From Acanthosepion lycidas (taxonomy: Eukaryota > Mollusca > Cephalopoda > Sepiida > Sepiidae): a DNA stretch of 64,000 nt. A model generated the notes under the pieces. The model saw nothing but the letters and a program-made list of their open reading frames with translations, ran no database searches and was not told the origin of the DNA. The position numbers and the translations under genes are program-made. The stretch's first letter is position 1. Every line of letters begins with the position of its first letter. This document shows, one piece after another, positions 11,220-25,000 of this stretch. The stretch spans positions 51,791,846 to 51,855,845 of the forward strand of contig OZ010616.1 in the NCBI GenBank assembly GCA_963932145.1. Direction: 5' to 3'.

Positions 11220-12900
11220 TGCCCGAAAAAAATGCGGTGAATAAAGGAAGAAGAAAGAGTTAAATGTATGTAGAAAGAAAAAGAAAAAGAAGAAATTAAG
11301 AGAAAATGAAAAGTGCAGTGAAAGTAAAAGAAAGAATTATGTCCAGAAAAAAATAAGGAATGAAAATCAATGGAAAGAAATATGAAAGGATAAAATATGT
11401 GTGGAAAAGAAAAACGAAAATGAAAATTTATTTAAAGATAAATAAGATAGAATGAAATGCGAGCAGTTAGAAAAAAAAAAAGAGAGAATAAAATGTGAAT
11501 AGAAAGAAAAAGAGAAAGAAATGCGAGCGGAAAGAAAAACAAGAGAGAATGAAATGCGAACAAGAAGAAAAAAAGAGAATGAAATGTGTAGAAAAAGAGT
11601 AGAAAGGAAAAAAATAAGTGAAGAAAATGCGAGCTGAAAGAAACAAAGAGAGAATGAAATGTGAATAGAAAAAAATTATAATAAATTGTGAGTAGAAAGG
11701 AAAAAAGAATGAAATGCGATCCGAAAGAAAAAAAAAGAGAGAATGAAATGTCAGTTGAAAGAGTAAAAAGGAAAAAAAATAGGGGAATAAAATGCAAGCT
11801 CAAAGAAACAGAGAGAATGTGAGTAGAAAGAAAAAAAAGCGAGAATGAAATGTGAGTAGAAAGGAAAAAAAGAGAGAATGAAATGTGAGTAGAAAGGAAA
11901 AAAAGAGAGAATGAAATGCAAACGGGAAGAAAAAAGAGACAATGATATGTTAGTAGAAAAAGAGTAGAAAGAAAAAAAAAGAATAAAATGCAAGCTGAAA
12001 GAAACAGAGATAATGAAAAGTGAGTAGAAGGAAAAAATATAATAATATGTGAGTAGAAAGGAAAAAAGAATGAAATGCAAGCAGAAAGAAAAAAAGAGAG
12101 AGAATGAATTGTGAGTATAAAGAAAAAAAGAGAGAATGAAATATGAGTAGAAAGAAAAAATGAGAATGAAATGTGAGTAGAAAAAAAAAACAGAATCAAA
12201 TGTGCCTAGAAAGAAAAAGTGAGAATGAAATTTGAGTAGAAAGAAAAGAATATAAGGGAATAAAATGTGAACTGAAAGAAACAAAGAGAGAATGAAATAT
12301 GAGTAGAAAGAAAAAATAGAATAAAATGTCAGTAGAAAGGAAAAAAGAATGAAATGCGAGCAGAGAGTAAAAAAGAGAGAATGAAATGTGAGTAGAAGGG
12401 AAAAAAAAGAGAGAATTAAATTTGAGTAGAAAGAAAAAAGGAAGAATGAAATGTGAGTTGAAAGAAAAAGTGAGAATGAAATGTGAACAGAAAGAAAAAA
12501 GAGAGAATAAAATTTGAGTAGAAAGAAAAAAGAGCCAATGAAATATGAGTCAAAAAATAGTAGAAAGGAAAAAAAAATAAGGGAACAAAATATCAGCTGA
12601 AAGAAACACAGAGAGAATGCAATGTGAGTAGAAAGAAAAAAAGAACAGAGAATGAAATGTGAGCAGAAAGAATAAAAAGAGAGAATGAAATATGAGTAGA
12701 AAGAAAAAAATAGAATAAAATGTGATTTGTAAGGAAAAAGGAATGAAAAGCGAGCCGAAATAAATAAAGAGAGAATGAAATACGTGCAGAAGGAAAAAGA
12801 AGAGAGAATGAATTGCGTGCAGAAAGAAAAAAATTAGAAAATGTAGAAAGATAAAAGAGCGAATGAAAAATGGAAAAATGGAAAAAAATGTAATTGGAGG
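11220..12900. repeat. Purine-rich minisatellite, period about 31-37 bp
   Basis: The plus strand is almost entirely A/G with regular 'gaatgaaatgtgagtagaaa' words followed by 'ggaaaaaaagagagaatg'. The unit length drifts between about 31 and 37 bp. Open frames on the minus strand (for example 11,432-12,199) encode only Phe/Ser/Leu-rich low-complexity sequence and are by-products of this composition. The 250 bp upstream (10,970-11,220) are also A-rich but not clearly repeated. Such strand asymmetry can form triplex (H-) DNA. Confidence 0.9.
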
Positions 12901-14834
12901 GACGAATAAATAGCTTAAATGTGTGCAACAAAAAATTGAAGGAATGAAAATTTTGTTTTCAGCTATAGCTCCAAATTCAAGGCAATTAAGCCACTAAGAA
13001 ACAATAGGCTACAGGGTGTGGAAGACTGATGAAAAAAAGCATTAACAAAGAGAGGAAAGATGAAAGAATAATCAGGAGGAGAGTAGATAGAGTTTGAATT
13101 TAAATTCGTGAAAATTAAAATTGGTTGGAAAGCATGGAGTAGAAATGGAGTTCGACAGGAAAGGCAGTAAAACCACTAAGACACAAGGGGTTACAGGGTG
13201 TGGAAGAATTAGGAAGAGAAACATTAATAATGAGTGGAAAGAGGAAAGAGTAATCAGAACAGTAGATAGTGGTTGACATTGCATTTCAATTATTGCAGAT
13301 TAAAGTTGGTTGGAAAGCATGGTACTAGAAGGCAGTCCCACAAGAAAGGCAGTAAAGCCACTAAGACACAAGGGGTTACAGGGTCGGGAAGAATTAGGAA
13401 CAGAAACCTTAATAATGAGTGGGAAGAGGAAGATTAATCAGAAAAGTAGATAGTGGTTGATATTGCATTTAAATTATTGCAGATTAAAGTTGGTTTGAAA
13501 GCATGGTACTAGAAGGCAGTCCTACAAGAAAAGCAGTAAAGCCACTAAGACACAAGGGGTTACAGGGTCGGGAAGAATTAGGAACAGAAACATTAATAAT
13601 GAGTGGGAAGAGGAAGAGTAATCAGAAACGTAGGTAGTGGTTGATATTGCATTTAAATTATTGCAGATTAAAGTTCGTTGGAAAGCATGGAACTGGAAGG
13701 GAGTTCCACAAGAAAGGCAGTAAAGCCACTAAGACACAAGGGGTTACATGGTGTGCAAGAATTAGAAACAGAAACATTAATAATTTGCAGGAAGAGGAAA
13801 CAGTAATCAGAACAGAAGATAGTGGTAGATATTGCATTTAAATTATTGCAGACAAACGTTGATAGGAAAGCATAGAACTGGAAGGGAGTTCCACAAGAAA
13901 GGCAGTAAAGCCACTAAGACACTAGGGGTTACAGGGTGTGGAAGAATTAAGAACAGAAACATAAATAATGAGCGGGAAGAGGAAAGAGTAATCAGAACAG
14001 AGGATAGTGGTTGATATTGCATTTAAATTATTGCAGATTAAAGTTGGTTGGAAAGCATGGAACTGGAAGGGAGTTCCACAAGAAAGGCAGTAAAGCCACT
14101 AAGACACAAGGGGTTACAGGGTGGTGAAGAATTAGGAACAGAAACATTAATAATGAGTGCGAAGAGGAAAGAGTAATCAGAACAGTAGATAGTGGTTGAT
14201 ATTCCATTTAAATTATTGCAGATTAAAGTTGGTTGGAATACATGGAACCTGAAAGGGAGTTCCACAAGAAAGGCATTAAAGCCACTAAGACACAAGTGGT
14301 TACAGGGTGTGGAAGAATTAGGAAAAGAAACATTAATAATGAGCGGGAAGTGGAAAGAGTAATCAGAACAGTAGATAGAGGTTGATATTGCATTTAAATT
14401 ATTGCAGATTAAAGTTGGTTGAAAAGCATGGAACTTGAAAGGGAGTTCCACAAGAAAGGCAGTAAAGCCACTAAGACACAAGGGGTTACAGCGTGTGGAA
14501 GAATTAGGAACAGAAACATTAATAATGAGCAGGAAGAGGAAAGAGTAATCAGAACAGTAGATAGTGGTTGATAATGCATTTAAATTATTGCAGATTAAAG
14601 TTGGTTAGAAAGCATGGAACTGGAAGAAAGTTCCACAAGAAAGGCAGTAAAGCCACTGAGACACAAGGGGTTACAGGGTGTGGAAGAATTAGGAACAGAA
14701 ACATTAATAATGAGCGGGAAGAGGAAAGAGTAATCAGAACAGTAGATAGTGGTTGATATTGCATTTAAATTATTGCAGATTAAAGTTGGTTGGAAAGCAT
14801 GGAACTGGAAGGGAGTTCCACATGAAAGGTAGTA

Positions 14835-15005
14835 AAGTCACTAAGACACAAGGGTTACCGTGCGTGGAAGAATTAACACATTAATGATGAGCAGAAAGAG
14901 AAGATAGTAATCAGGAGGTCATTAGATAGCAATTGACATTGCATTTAATTTTTTTCATATTAAAGTTAGCTAGAAAGCATGGGGCTGGAAGAAATGCAGT
15001 AAAGC
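14835..15005 (-). repeat. Divergent B-type satellite monomer (representative copy)
   Basis: A distinct subfamily is marked by 'gaagaattaacacattaa', 'tgatgagcagaaagagaag', 'tagatagcaattgacattg' and 'tttaatttttttcatatt', and lacks the 'gggagttccaca' block. Further copies begin near 17,055, 17,600, 18,500, 19,230, 19,570, 21,410, 21,760, 24,705, 27,655, 29,870 and 30,225. They are interspersed among ordinary monomers, usually at the same place in the higher-order repeat. They share 'gatagcaattga' with the right-edge unit near 33,620, so they may keep older LINE-tail features or have come from a separate amplification. Confidence 0.85.
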
Positions 15006-16774
15006 CACTAAGACACAAGGGGTTATAGGGAGTGGAAGAATTAGGAACAGAAACATTAATAATGAGTGAGAAGAGGAAAGAGTAATCAGAACAGTAGATA
15101 GTGGTTGATAATGCATTTAAATTATTGCAGATTAAAGTTAGTTAGAAAGCATGGAACTGGAAGAAAGTTCCACAAGAAAGGCAGTAAAGCCACTAAGACA
15201 CAAGGGGTTACAGGGTGTGGAAGAATTAGGAAAAGAAACATTAATAATGAGCGGGAAGAGGAAAGAGTAATCAGAACAGTAGATAGTGGTTGATATTGCA
15301 TTTAAATTATTGCAGATTAAAGTTGGTTGAAAAGCAAGGAACTGGAAGGGTGTAACAAAAGAAAGGCAGTAAAGCCACTAAGACACAAGGGGTTACAGGG
15401 TGTGGAAGAATTAGGAACAGAAACATTAATAATGAGTGGGAAGAGGAAAGAGTAATCAGAACAGAAGATAGTGGTTGATATTGCATTTAAATTATTGCAG
15501 ATTAAAGATGGTTGAAAAGCATGGAACTGGAAGGGAGTTCCACAAGAAAGGCAGTAAAGCCACTAAGACACAAGGGGTGACAGGGTTGGGAAGAATTAGG
15601 AAAAGAAACATTAATAATGAGCGGGAAGAGGAAAGAGTAATCAGAACAGTAGATAGTGGTTGATATTCCATTTAAATTATTGCAGATTAAAGTTGGTTGG
15701 AATACATGGAACCTGAAAGGGAGTTCCACAAGAAAGGCAGTAAAGCCACTAAGACACAAGGGGTTACAGGGTGTGGAAGAATTAGGAAAAGAAACATTAA
15801 TAATCAGCGGGAAGTGGAAAGAGTAATCAGAACAGTAGATAGAGGTTGATATTGCATTTAAATTATTGCAGATTAAAGTTGGTTGAAAAGCATGGAACTT
15901 GAAAGGGAGTTCCACAAGAAAGGGAGTAAAGCCACTAAGACACAAGGGGTTACAGCGTGTGGAAGAATTAGGAAAAGAAACATTAATAATGAGCGGGAAG
16001 TGGAAAGAGTAATCAGAACAGTAGATAGTGGTTGATATTGCATTTAAATTATTGCAGATTAAAGTTGGTTGGAAAGCAAGGAACTGGAAAGGAATTTAAA
16101 AAAGAAAGGCAGTAAAGCCACTAAGACACAAGGGATTACAGGGTGTGGAAGAATTAGGAACAGAAACATTAATAATGAGTGGAAAGAGGAAAGAGTAATC
16201 AGAACAGTAGATAGTGTTTGATATTGCATTTAAATTATTGCAGATTAAAGTTGGTTGGAATGCATGGAACCTGAAAGGGAGTTCCACAAGAAAGGCAGTA
16301 AAGCCACTAAGACACAAGGGGTTACAGGGTGTGGAAGAATTAGGAACAGAAACATTAATAATGAGTGGGAAGAAGAAAGAGTAATCAGAACATTAGATAG
16401 TGGTTGATATTGCATTTAAATTATTGCAGATTAAAGTTGGTTGGAACGCATGGAACCGAAAGGGAGTTCCACAAGAAAGGCAGTAAAGCCACTAAGACAC
16501 AAGGGGTTACAGGGTGTGGAAGAATTAGGAACAGAAACATTAATAATGAGCGGGATGTGGAAAGAGTAATCAGAACAGTAGATAGAGGTTAATATTGCAT
16601 TTAAATTATTGCAGATTAAAGTTGCTTGAAAAGCATGGAACTTGAAAGGGAGGTCCACAAGAAAGGCAGTAAAGCCACTAAGACACAAGGGGTTACAGCG
16701 TGTGGAAGAATTAGGAACAGAAACATTAATAATGAGCAGGAAGAGGAAAGAGTAATCAGAACAGTAGATAGTGG

Positions 16775-19700
16775 TTGACATTGCATTTCAATTATTGCAG
16801 ATTAAAGTTGGTTGGAAAGCATGGTACTAGAAGGCAGTCCCACAAGAAAGGCAGTAAAGCCACTAAGACACAAGGGGTTACAGGGTCGGGAAGAATTAGG
16901 AACAGAAACCTTAATAATGAGCAGGAAGAGGAAAGAGTAATCAGAACAGTAGATAGTGGTTGATATTGCATTTAAATTATTGCAGATTAAAGTTGGTTGG
17001 AAAGCATGGAACTGGAAGGGAGTTCCACAAGAAAGGCAGTAAAGTCACTAAGACACAAGGGTTACCGGGCGTGGAAGAATTAACACATTAATGATGAGCA
17101 GAAAGAGAAGAGAGTAATCAGGATGTCATTAGATAGCAATTGACATTGCATTTAATTTTTTTCATATTAAAGTTAGCTAGAAAGCATGGGCCTGGAAGAA
17201 ATGCAGTAAAGCCACTAAGACACAAGGGTTTACAGGGTGTGGAAGAATTAGGAACAGAAACATTAATAATGAGTAGGAAGAGGAAAGAGTAATCAGAACA
17301 TTAGATAGTGGTTGATATTGCATTTAAATTATTGCAGATTAAAGTTGATTGGAAAGCATGGAACTGGAAGGGAGTTCCACAAGAAAGGCAGTAAAGCCAC
17401 TAAGACACAAGGGGTTACAGGGTGTGGAAGAATTAGGAAGAGAAACTTTAATACTGAGTAGGAAGAGGAAAGAGTAATCAGAACAGTAGATAGTGGTTGA
17501 TATTGCATTTAAATTATTGCAGATTAAAGTTGGTTGGAAAGCATGGAACTGGAAGGGAGTTCCACAAGAAAGGCAGTAAAGTCAGTAAGACACAAGGGTT
17601 ACCGGGCGTGGAAGAATTAACACATTAATGATGAGCAGAAAGAGAAGATAGTAATCAGGAGGTCATTAGATAGCAATTGACATTGCATTTAATTTTTTTC
17701 ATATTAAAGTTAGCTAGAAAGCATGGGGCTGGAAGAAATGCAGTAAAGCCACTAAGACACAAGGGGTTATAGGGAGTGGAAGAATTAGGAACAGAAACAT
17801 TAATAATGAGTGAGAAGCGGAAAGAGTAATCAGAACAGTAGATAGTGGTTGATAATGCATTTAAATTATTGCAGATTAAAGTTGGTTAGAAAGCATGGAA
17901 CTGGAAGAAAGTTCCACAAGAAAGGCAGTAAAGCCACTAAGACACAAGGGGTTACAGGGTGTGGAAGAATTAGGAAAAGAAACATTAATAATGAGCGGGA
18001 AGAGGAAAGAGTAATCAGAACAGTAGATAGTGGTTGATATTGCATTTAAATTATTGCAGATTAAAGTTGGTTGGTAAGCATGGAACCTGAAAGGGAGTTC
18101 CACAAGAAAGGCAGTAAATCCACTAAGACACAAGGGGTTACAGGGTGTGGAAGAATTAGGAATAGAAACATAAATAATGAGTGGGAAGAGGAAAGAGTAA
18201 TCAGAACAGTAGATAGTGTTTGATATTGCATTTAAATTATTGCAGATTAAAGTTGGTTGGAAAGCATGGTACTAGAAGGCAGTCCCACAAGAAAGGCAGT
18301 AAAGCCACTAAGACACAAGTGGTTACAGGGTCGGGAAGAATTAGGAACAGAAACCTTAATAATGAGCAGGAAGAGGAAAGAGTAATCAGAACAGTAGATA
18401 GTAGTTGATATTGCATTTAAATTATTGCAGATTAAAGTTGGTTGGAAAGCATGGAACTGGAAGGGAGTTCCACAAGAAAGGCAGTAAAGTCACTAAGACA
18501 CAAGGGTTACCGGGCGTGGAAGAATTAACACATTAATGATGAGCAGAAAGAGAAGAGAGTAATCAGGATGTCATTAGATAGCAATTGACATTGCATTTAA
18601 TTTTTTTCATATTAAAGTTAGCTAGAAAGCATGGGCCTGGAAGAAATGCAGTAAAGCCACTAAGACACAAGGGTTTACAGGGTGTGGAAGAATTAGGAAC
18701 AGAAACATTAATAATGAGTAGGAAGAGGAAAGAGTAATCAGAACAGTAGATAGTGGTTGATATTGCATTTAAATTATTGCAGATTAAAGTTGGTTGGAAA
18801 GCATGGAACTGGAAGGGAGTTCCACAAGAAAGGCAGTAAAGCCACTAAGACACAATGGGTTACAGTTTGTGGAAGAATTAGGAACAGAAATATTAATAAT
18901 TAGTGGGAAGAGGAAAGAGTAATCAGAACATTAGATAGTGGTTGATATTGCATTTAAATTATTGCAGATTAAAGTTGGTTGGAAAGCATGGAACTGGAAG
19001 GGAGTTCCACAAGAAAGGCAGTAAAGCCACTAAGACACAAGGGGTTACAGGGTGTGGAAGAATTAGGAAGAGAAACATTAATACTGAGTAGGAAGAGGAA
19101 AGAGTAATCAGAACAGTAGATAGTGGTTGATATTGCATTTAAATTATGGCAGATTAAAGTTGGTTGGAAAGCATGGAACTGGAAGGGAGTTCCACAAGAA
19201 AGGCAGTAAAGTCAGTAAGACACAAGGGTTACCGGGCGTGGAAGAATTAACACATTAATGATGAGCAGAAAGAGAAGATAGTAATCAGGAGGTCATTAGA
19301 TAGCAATTGACATTGCATTTAATTTTTTTCATATTAAAGTTAGCTAGAAAGCATGGGGCTGGAAGAAATGCAGTAAAGCCACTAAGACACAAGGGTTTAC
19401 AGGGTGTGGAAGAATTAGGAACAGAAACATTAATAATGAGTGGGAAGAGGAAAGAGTAATCAGAACAGTAGATAGTGGTTGATATTGCATTTACATTATT
19501 GCAGATTAAAGTGGGTTGTAAAGCATGGAACTGGAAGGGAGTTTTACAAGAAAGGCAGTAAAGTCACTAAGACACAAGGGTTACCGGGCGTGGAAGAATA
19601 AACACATTAATGATGAGCAGAAAGAGAAGAGAGTAATCAGGATGTCATTAGATAGCAATTGACATTGCATTTAATTTTTTTCATATTAAAGTTAGCTAGA

Positions 19701-20020
19701 AAGCATGGGGCTGGAAGAAATGCAGTAAAGCCACTAAGACACAAGGGGTTATAGGGAGTGGAAGAATTAGGAACAGAAACATTAATAATGAGTGAGAAGC
19801 GGAAAGAGTAATCAGAACAGTAGATAGTGGTTGATAATGCATTTAAATTATTGCAGATTAAAGTTGGTTAGAAAGCATGGAACTGGAAGAAAGTTCCACA
19901 AGAAAGGCAGTAAAGCCACTAAGACACAAGGGGTTACAGGGTGTGGAAGAATTAGGAAAAGAAACATTAATAATGAGCGGGAAGAGGAAAGAGTAATCAG
20001 AACAGTAGATAGTGGTTGAT
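16775..20020 (-). repeat. Nested segmental duplications within the satellite (offsets 1,445, 1,630 and 1,982 bp)
   Basis: The 'agaaggcagtcccaca' variant with the 'gggtcgggaag' block occurs at about 16,830 and 18,275 (offset 1,445). The 'aaagtcagtaagacac' variant is at 17,578 and 19,208 (offset 1,630). The 'ttgataatgcat' variant is at 17,849 and 19,831 (offset 1,982). The differing offsets show repeated overlapping unequal exchanges and not one clean higher-order unit. Confidence 0.8.
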
Positions 20021-22009
20021 ATTGCATTTAAATTATTGCAGATTAAAGTTGGTTGGTAAGCATGGAACCTGAAAGGGAGTTCCACAAGAAAGGCAGTAAA
20101 TCCACTAAGACACAAGGGGTTACAGGGTGTGGAAGAATTAGGAATAGAAACATTAATAATGAGTGGGAAGAGGAAAGAGTAATCAGAACAGTAGATAGTG
20201 TTTGATATTGCATTTAAATTATTGCAGATTAAAGTTGGTTGAAAAGCATGGAACCTGAAAGGGAGTTCCACAAGAAAGGCAGTAAAGCCACGAAGACACA
20301 AGGGGTTACAGGGTGTGGAAGAATTAGGAAAAGAAACATTAATAATGAGCGGGAAGAGGAAAGAGTAATCAGAACAGTAGATAGTGGTTGTTATTGCATT
20401 TAAATTATTGCAGATTAAAGTTGGTTGGAAAGCAAGGAACTGGAAGGGTGTAACAAAAGAAAGGCAGTAAAGCCACTAAGACACAAGGGGTTACAGGGTG
20501 TGGAAGAATTAGGAACAGAAACATTAATAATGAGTGGGAAGAGGAAAGAGTAATCAGAACAGAAGATAGTGGTTGATATTGCATTTAAATTATTGCAGAT
20601 TAAAGATGGTTGAATAGCATGGAACTGGAAGGGAGTTCCACAAGAAAGGCAGTAAAGCCACTAAGACACAAGGGGTTACAGGGTGTGGAAGAATTAGGAA
20701 CAGAAACATTAATAATGAGTGGGAAGAGGAAAGAGTAATCAGAACAGTAGATAGTGGTTGATATTGCATTTAAATTATTGCAGATTAAAGTTGGTTGGAA
20801 AGCATGGAACCGAAAGGGAGTTCCACAAGAAAGGCAGTAAAGCCACTAAGACACAAGGGGTTACAGGGTGTGGAAGAATTAGGAAAAGAAACATTAATAA
20901 TGAGCGGGAAGTGGAAAGAGTAATCAGAACAGTAGATAGTGGTTGATATTGCATTTAAATTATTGCAGATTAAAGTTGGTTGGAAAGCATGGAACCGAAA
21001 GGGAGTTCCACAAGAAAGGCAGTAAAGCCACTAAGACACAAGTGGTTACAGGGTGTGGAAGAATTAGGAACAGAAACATTAATAATGAGCGGGATGTGGA
21101 AAGAGTAATCAGAACAGTAGATAGAGGTTGATATTGCATTTAAATTATTGCAGATTAAAGTTGGTTGAAAAGCATGGAACTTGAAAGGGATTTCCACAAG
21201 AAAGGCAGTAAAGCCACTAAGACACAAGGGGTTACAGCGTGTGGAAGAATTAGGAACAGAAACATTAATAATGAGCAGGAAGAGGAAAGAGTAATCAGAA
21301 CAGTAGATAGTGGTTGATATTGCATTTAAATTATTGCAGATTAAAGTAGGTTGGAAAGCATGGAACTGGAAGGGAGTTCCACAAGAAAGGCAGTAAAGTC
21401 ACTAAGACACAAGGGTTACCGGGCATGGAAGAATTAACACATTAATGATGAGCAGAAAGAGAAGATAGTAATCAGGAGGTCATTAGATAGCAATTGACAT
21501 TGCATTTAATTTTTTTCATATTAAAGTTAGCTAGAAAGCATGGGGCTGGAAGAAATGCAGTAAAGCCACTAAGACACAAGGGTTTACAGGGTGTGGAAGA
21601 ATTAGGAACAGAAACATTAATAATGAGTGGGAAGAGGAAGGAGTAATCAGAACAGTAGATAGTGGTTGATATTGCATTTACATTATTGCAGATTAAAGTA
21701 GGTTGTAAAGCATGGAACTGGAAGGGAGTTTTACAAGAAAGGCAGTAAAGTCACTAAGACACAAGGGTTACCGGACGTGGAAGAATTAACACATTAATGA
21801 TGAGCAGAAGGAGAAGAGAGTAATCAGGATGTCATTAGATAGCAATTGACATTGCATTTAATTTTTTTCATATTAAAGTTAGCTAGAAAGCATGGGGCTG
21901 GAAGAAATGCAGTAAAGCCACTAAGACACAAGGGGTTATAGGGAGTGGAAGAATTAGGAACAGAAACATTAATAATGAGTGAGAAGAGGAAAGAGTAATC
22001 AGAACATTA

Positions 22010-25000
22010 GTGGTTGATAATGCATTTAAATTATTGCAGATTAAAGTTGGTTAGAAAGCATGGAACTGGAAGAAAGTTCCACAAGAAAGGCAGTAAAGCC
22101 ACTAAGACACAAGGGGTTACAGGGTGTGGAAGAATTAGGAAAAGAAACATTAATAATGAGCGGGAAGAGGAAAGAGTAATCAGAACAGTAGATAGTGGTT
22201 GATATTGCATTTAAATTATTGCAGATTAAAGTTGGTTGGTAAGCATGGAACCTGAAAGGGAGTTCCACAAGAAAGGCAGTAAAGCCACTAAGACACAAGG
22301 GGTTACAGGGTGTGGAAGAATTAGGAATAGAAACATTAATAATGAGTGGGAAGAGGAAAGAGTAATCAGAACAGTAGATAGTGTTTGATATTGCATTTAA
22401 ATTATTGCAGATTAAAGTTGGTTGAAAAGCATGGAACCTGAAAGGGAGTTCCACAAGAAAGGCAGTAAAGCCACGAAGACACAAGGGGTTACAGGGTGTG
22501 GAAGAATTAGGAAAAGAAACATTAATAATGAGCAGGAAGAGGAAAGAGTAATCAGAACAGTAGATAGTGGTTGATATTGCATTTAAATTATTGCAGATTA
22601 AAGTTGGTTGGAAAGCAAGGAACTGGAAGGGTGTAAGAACAGAAAGGCAGTAAAGCCACTAAGACACAAGGGGTTACAGGGTGTGGAAGAATTAGGAACA
22701 GAAACATTAATAATGAGTGGGAAGAGGAAAGAGTAATCAGAACAGAAGATAGTGGTTGATATAGCATTTAAATTATTGCAGATTAAAGATGGTTGAAAAG
22801 CATGGAACTGGAAGGGAGTTCCACAAGAAAGGCAGTAAAGCCACTAAGACACAAGGGGTTACAGGGTGTGGAAGAATTAGGAACAGAAACATTAATAATG
22901 AGTGGGAAGAGGAAAGAGTAATCAGAACAGTAGATAGTGGTTGATATTGCATTTAAATTATTGCAGATTAAAGTTGGTTGGAAAGCATGGAACCGAAATG
23001 GAGTTCCACAAGAAAGGCAGTAAAGCCACTAAGACACAAGGGGTGACAGGGTTGGGAAGAATTAGGAAAAGAAACATTAATAATGAGCGGGAAGAGGAAA
23101 GAGTAATCAGAACAGTAGATAGTGGTTGATATTCCATTTAAATTATTGCAGATTAAAGTTGGTTGGAATACATGGAACCTGAAAGGGAGTTCCACATGAA
23201 AGGCAGTAAAGCCACTAAGACACAAGGGGTTACAGGGTGTGGAAGAATTAGGAAAAGAAACATTAATAATGAGCAGGAAGTGGAAAGAGTAATCAGAACA
23301 GTAGATAGAGGTTGATATTGCATTTAAATTATTGCAGATTAAAGTTGGTTGAAAAGCATGGAATTTGAAAGGGAGTTCCACAAGAAAGGCAGTAAAGCCA
23401 CTAAGACACAAGGGGTTACAGCGTGTGGAAGAATTAGGAAAAGAAACATTAATAATGAGCGGGAAGTGGAAAGAGTAATCAGAACAGTAGATAGTGGTTG
23501 ATATTGCATTTAAATTATTGCAGATTAAAGTTGGTTGGAAAGCAAGGAACTGGAAAGGAATTTAAAAAAGAAAGGCAGTAAAGACACTAAGACACAAGGG
23601 ATTACAGGGTGTGGAAGAATTAGGAACAGAAACATTAATAATGAGTGGAAAGAGGAAAGAGTAATCAGAACAGTAGATAGTTTTTGATATTGCATTTAAA
23701 TTATTGCAGATTAAAGTTGGTTGGAATGCATGGAACCTGAAAGGGAGTTCCACAAGAAAGGCAGTAAAGCCACTAAGACACAAGGGGTTACAGGGTGTGG
23801 AAGAATTAGGAACAGAAATATTAATAATGAGCAGGAAGAGGAAAGAGTAATCAGAACAGTAGATAGTGGTTGATATTGCATTTAAATTATTGCAGATTAA
23901 AGTTGGTTGGAAAGCATGGAACCTGAAAGGGAGTTCCACAAGAAAGGCAGTAAAGCCACTAAGACACACGGGGTTACAGAGTGTGGAAGAATTAGGAAAA
24001 GAAACATTAATAATGAGCGGGAAGAGGAAAGAGTAATCAGAACAGTAGATAGTGGTTGATATTGCATTTAAATTATTGCAGATTAAAGTTGGCTGAAAAG
24101 CATGGAACCTGAAAGGGAGTTCCACAAGAAAGGCATTAAAGCCACTAAGACACAAGGGGTTACAGGGTGTGGAAGAATTAGGAACAGAAACATTAATAAT
24201 GAGTGGGAAGAAGAAAGAGTAATCAGAACATTAGATAGTGGTTGATATTGCATTTAAATTATTGCAGATTAAAGTTGGTTGGAACGCATGGAACCGAAAG
24301 GGAGTTCCACAAGAAAGGCAGTAAAGCCACTAAGACACAAGGGGTTACAGGGTGTGGAAGAATTAGGAAAAGAAACATTAATAATGAGCGGGATGTGGAA
24401 AGAGTAATCAGAACAGTAGATAGAGGTTGATATTGCATTTAAATTATTGCAGATTAAAGTTGGTTGAAAAGCATGGAACTTGAAAGGGAGTTCCACAAGA
24501 AAGGCAGTAAAGCCACTAAGACACAAGGGGTTACAGTGTGTGGAAGAATTAGGAACAGAAACATTAATAATGAGCAGGAAGAGGAAAGAGTAATCAGAAC
24601 AGTAGATAGTGGTTGATATTGCATTTAAATTATTGCAGATTAAAGTTGGTTGGAAAGCATGGAACTGGAAGGGAGTTCCACAAGAAAGGCAGTAAAGTCA
24701 CTAAGACACAAGGGTTACCGGGCGTGGAAGAATTAACACATTAATGATGAGCAGAAAGAGAAGATAGTAATCAGGAAGTCATTAGATAGCAATTGACATT
24801 GCATTTAATTTTTTTCATATTAAAGTTAGCTAGAAAGCATGGGGCTGGAAGAAATGCAGTAAAGCCACTAAGACACAAGGTGTTATAGGGAGTGGAAGAA
24901 TTAGGAACAGAAACATTAATAATGAGTGAGAAGAGGAAAGAGTAATCAGAACATTAGTGGTTGATAATGCATTTAAATTATTGCAGATTAAAGTTGGTTA

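Noticed and set aside
11432..12931. Long minus-strand open frames rich in Phe/Ser/Leu (up to 255 codons)
   Set aside because: They are the translation of a purine-only minisatellite; low complexity, several overlapping frames, no domain.
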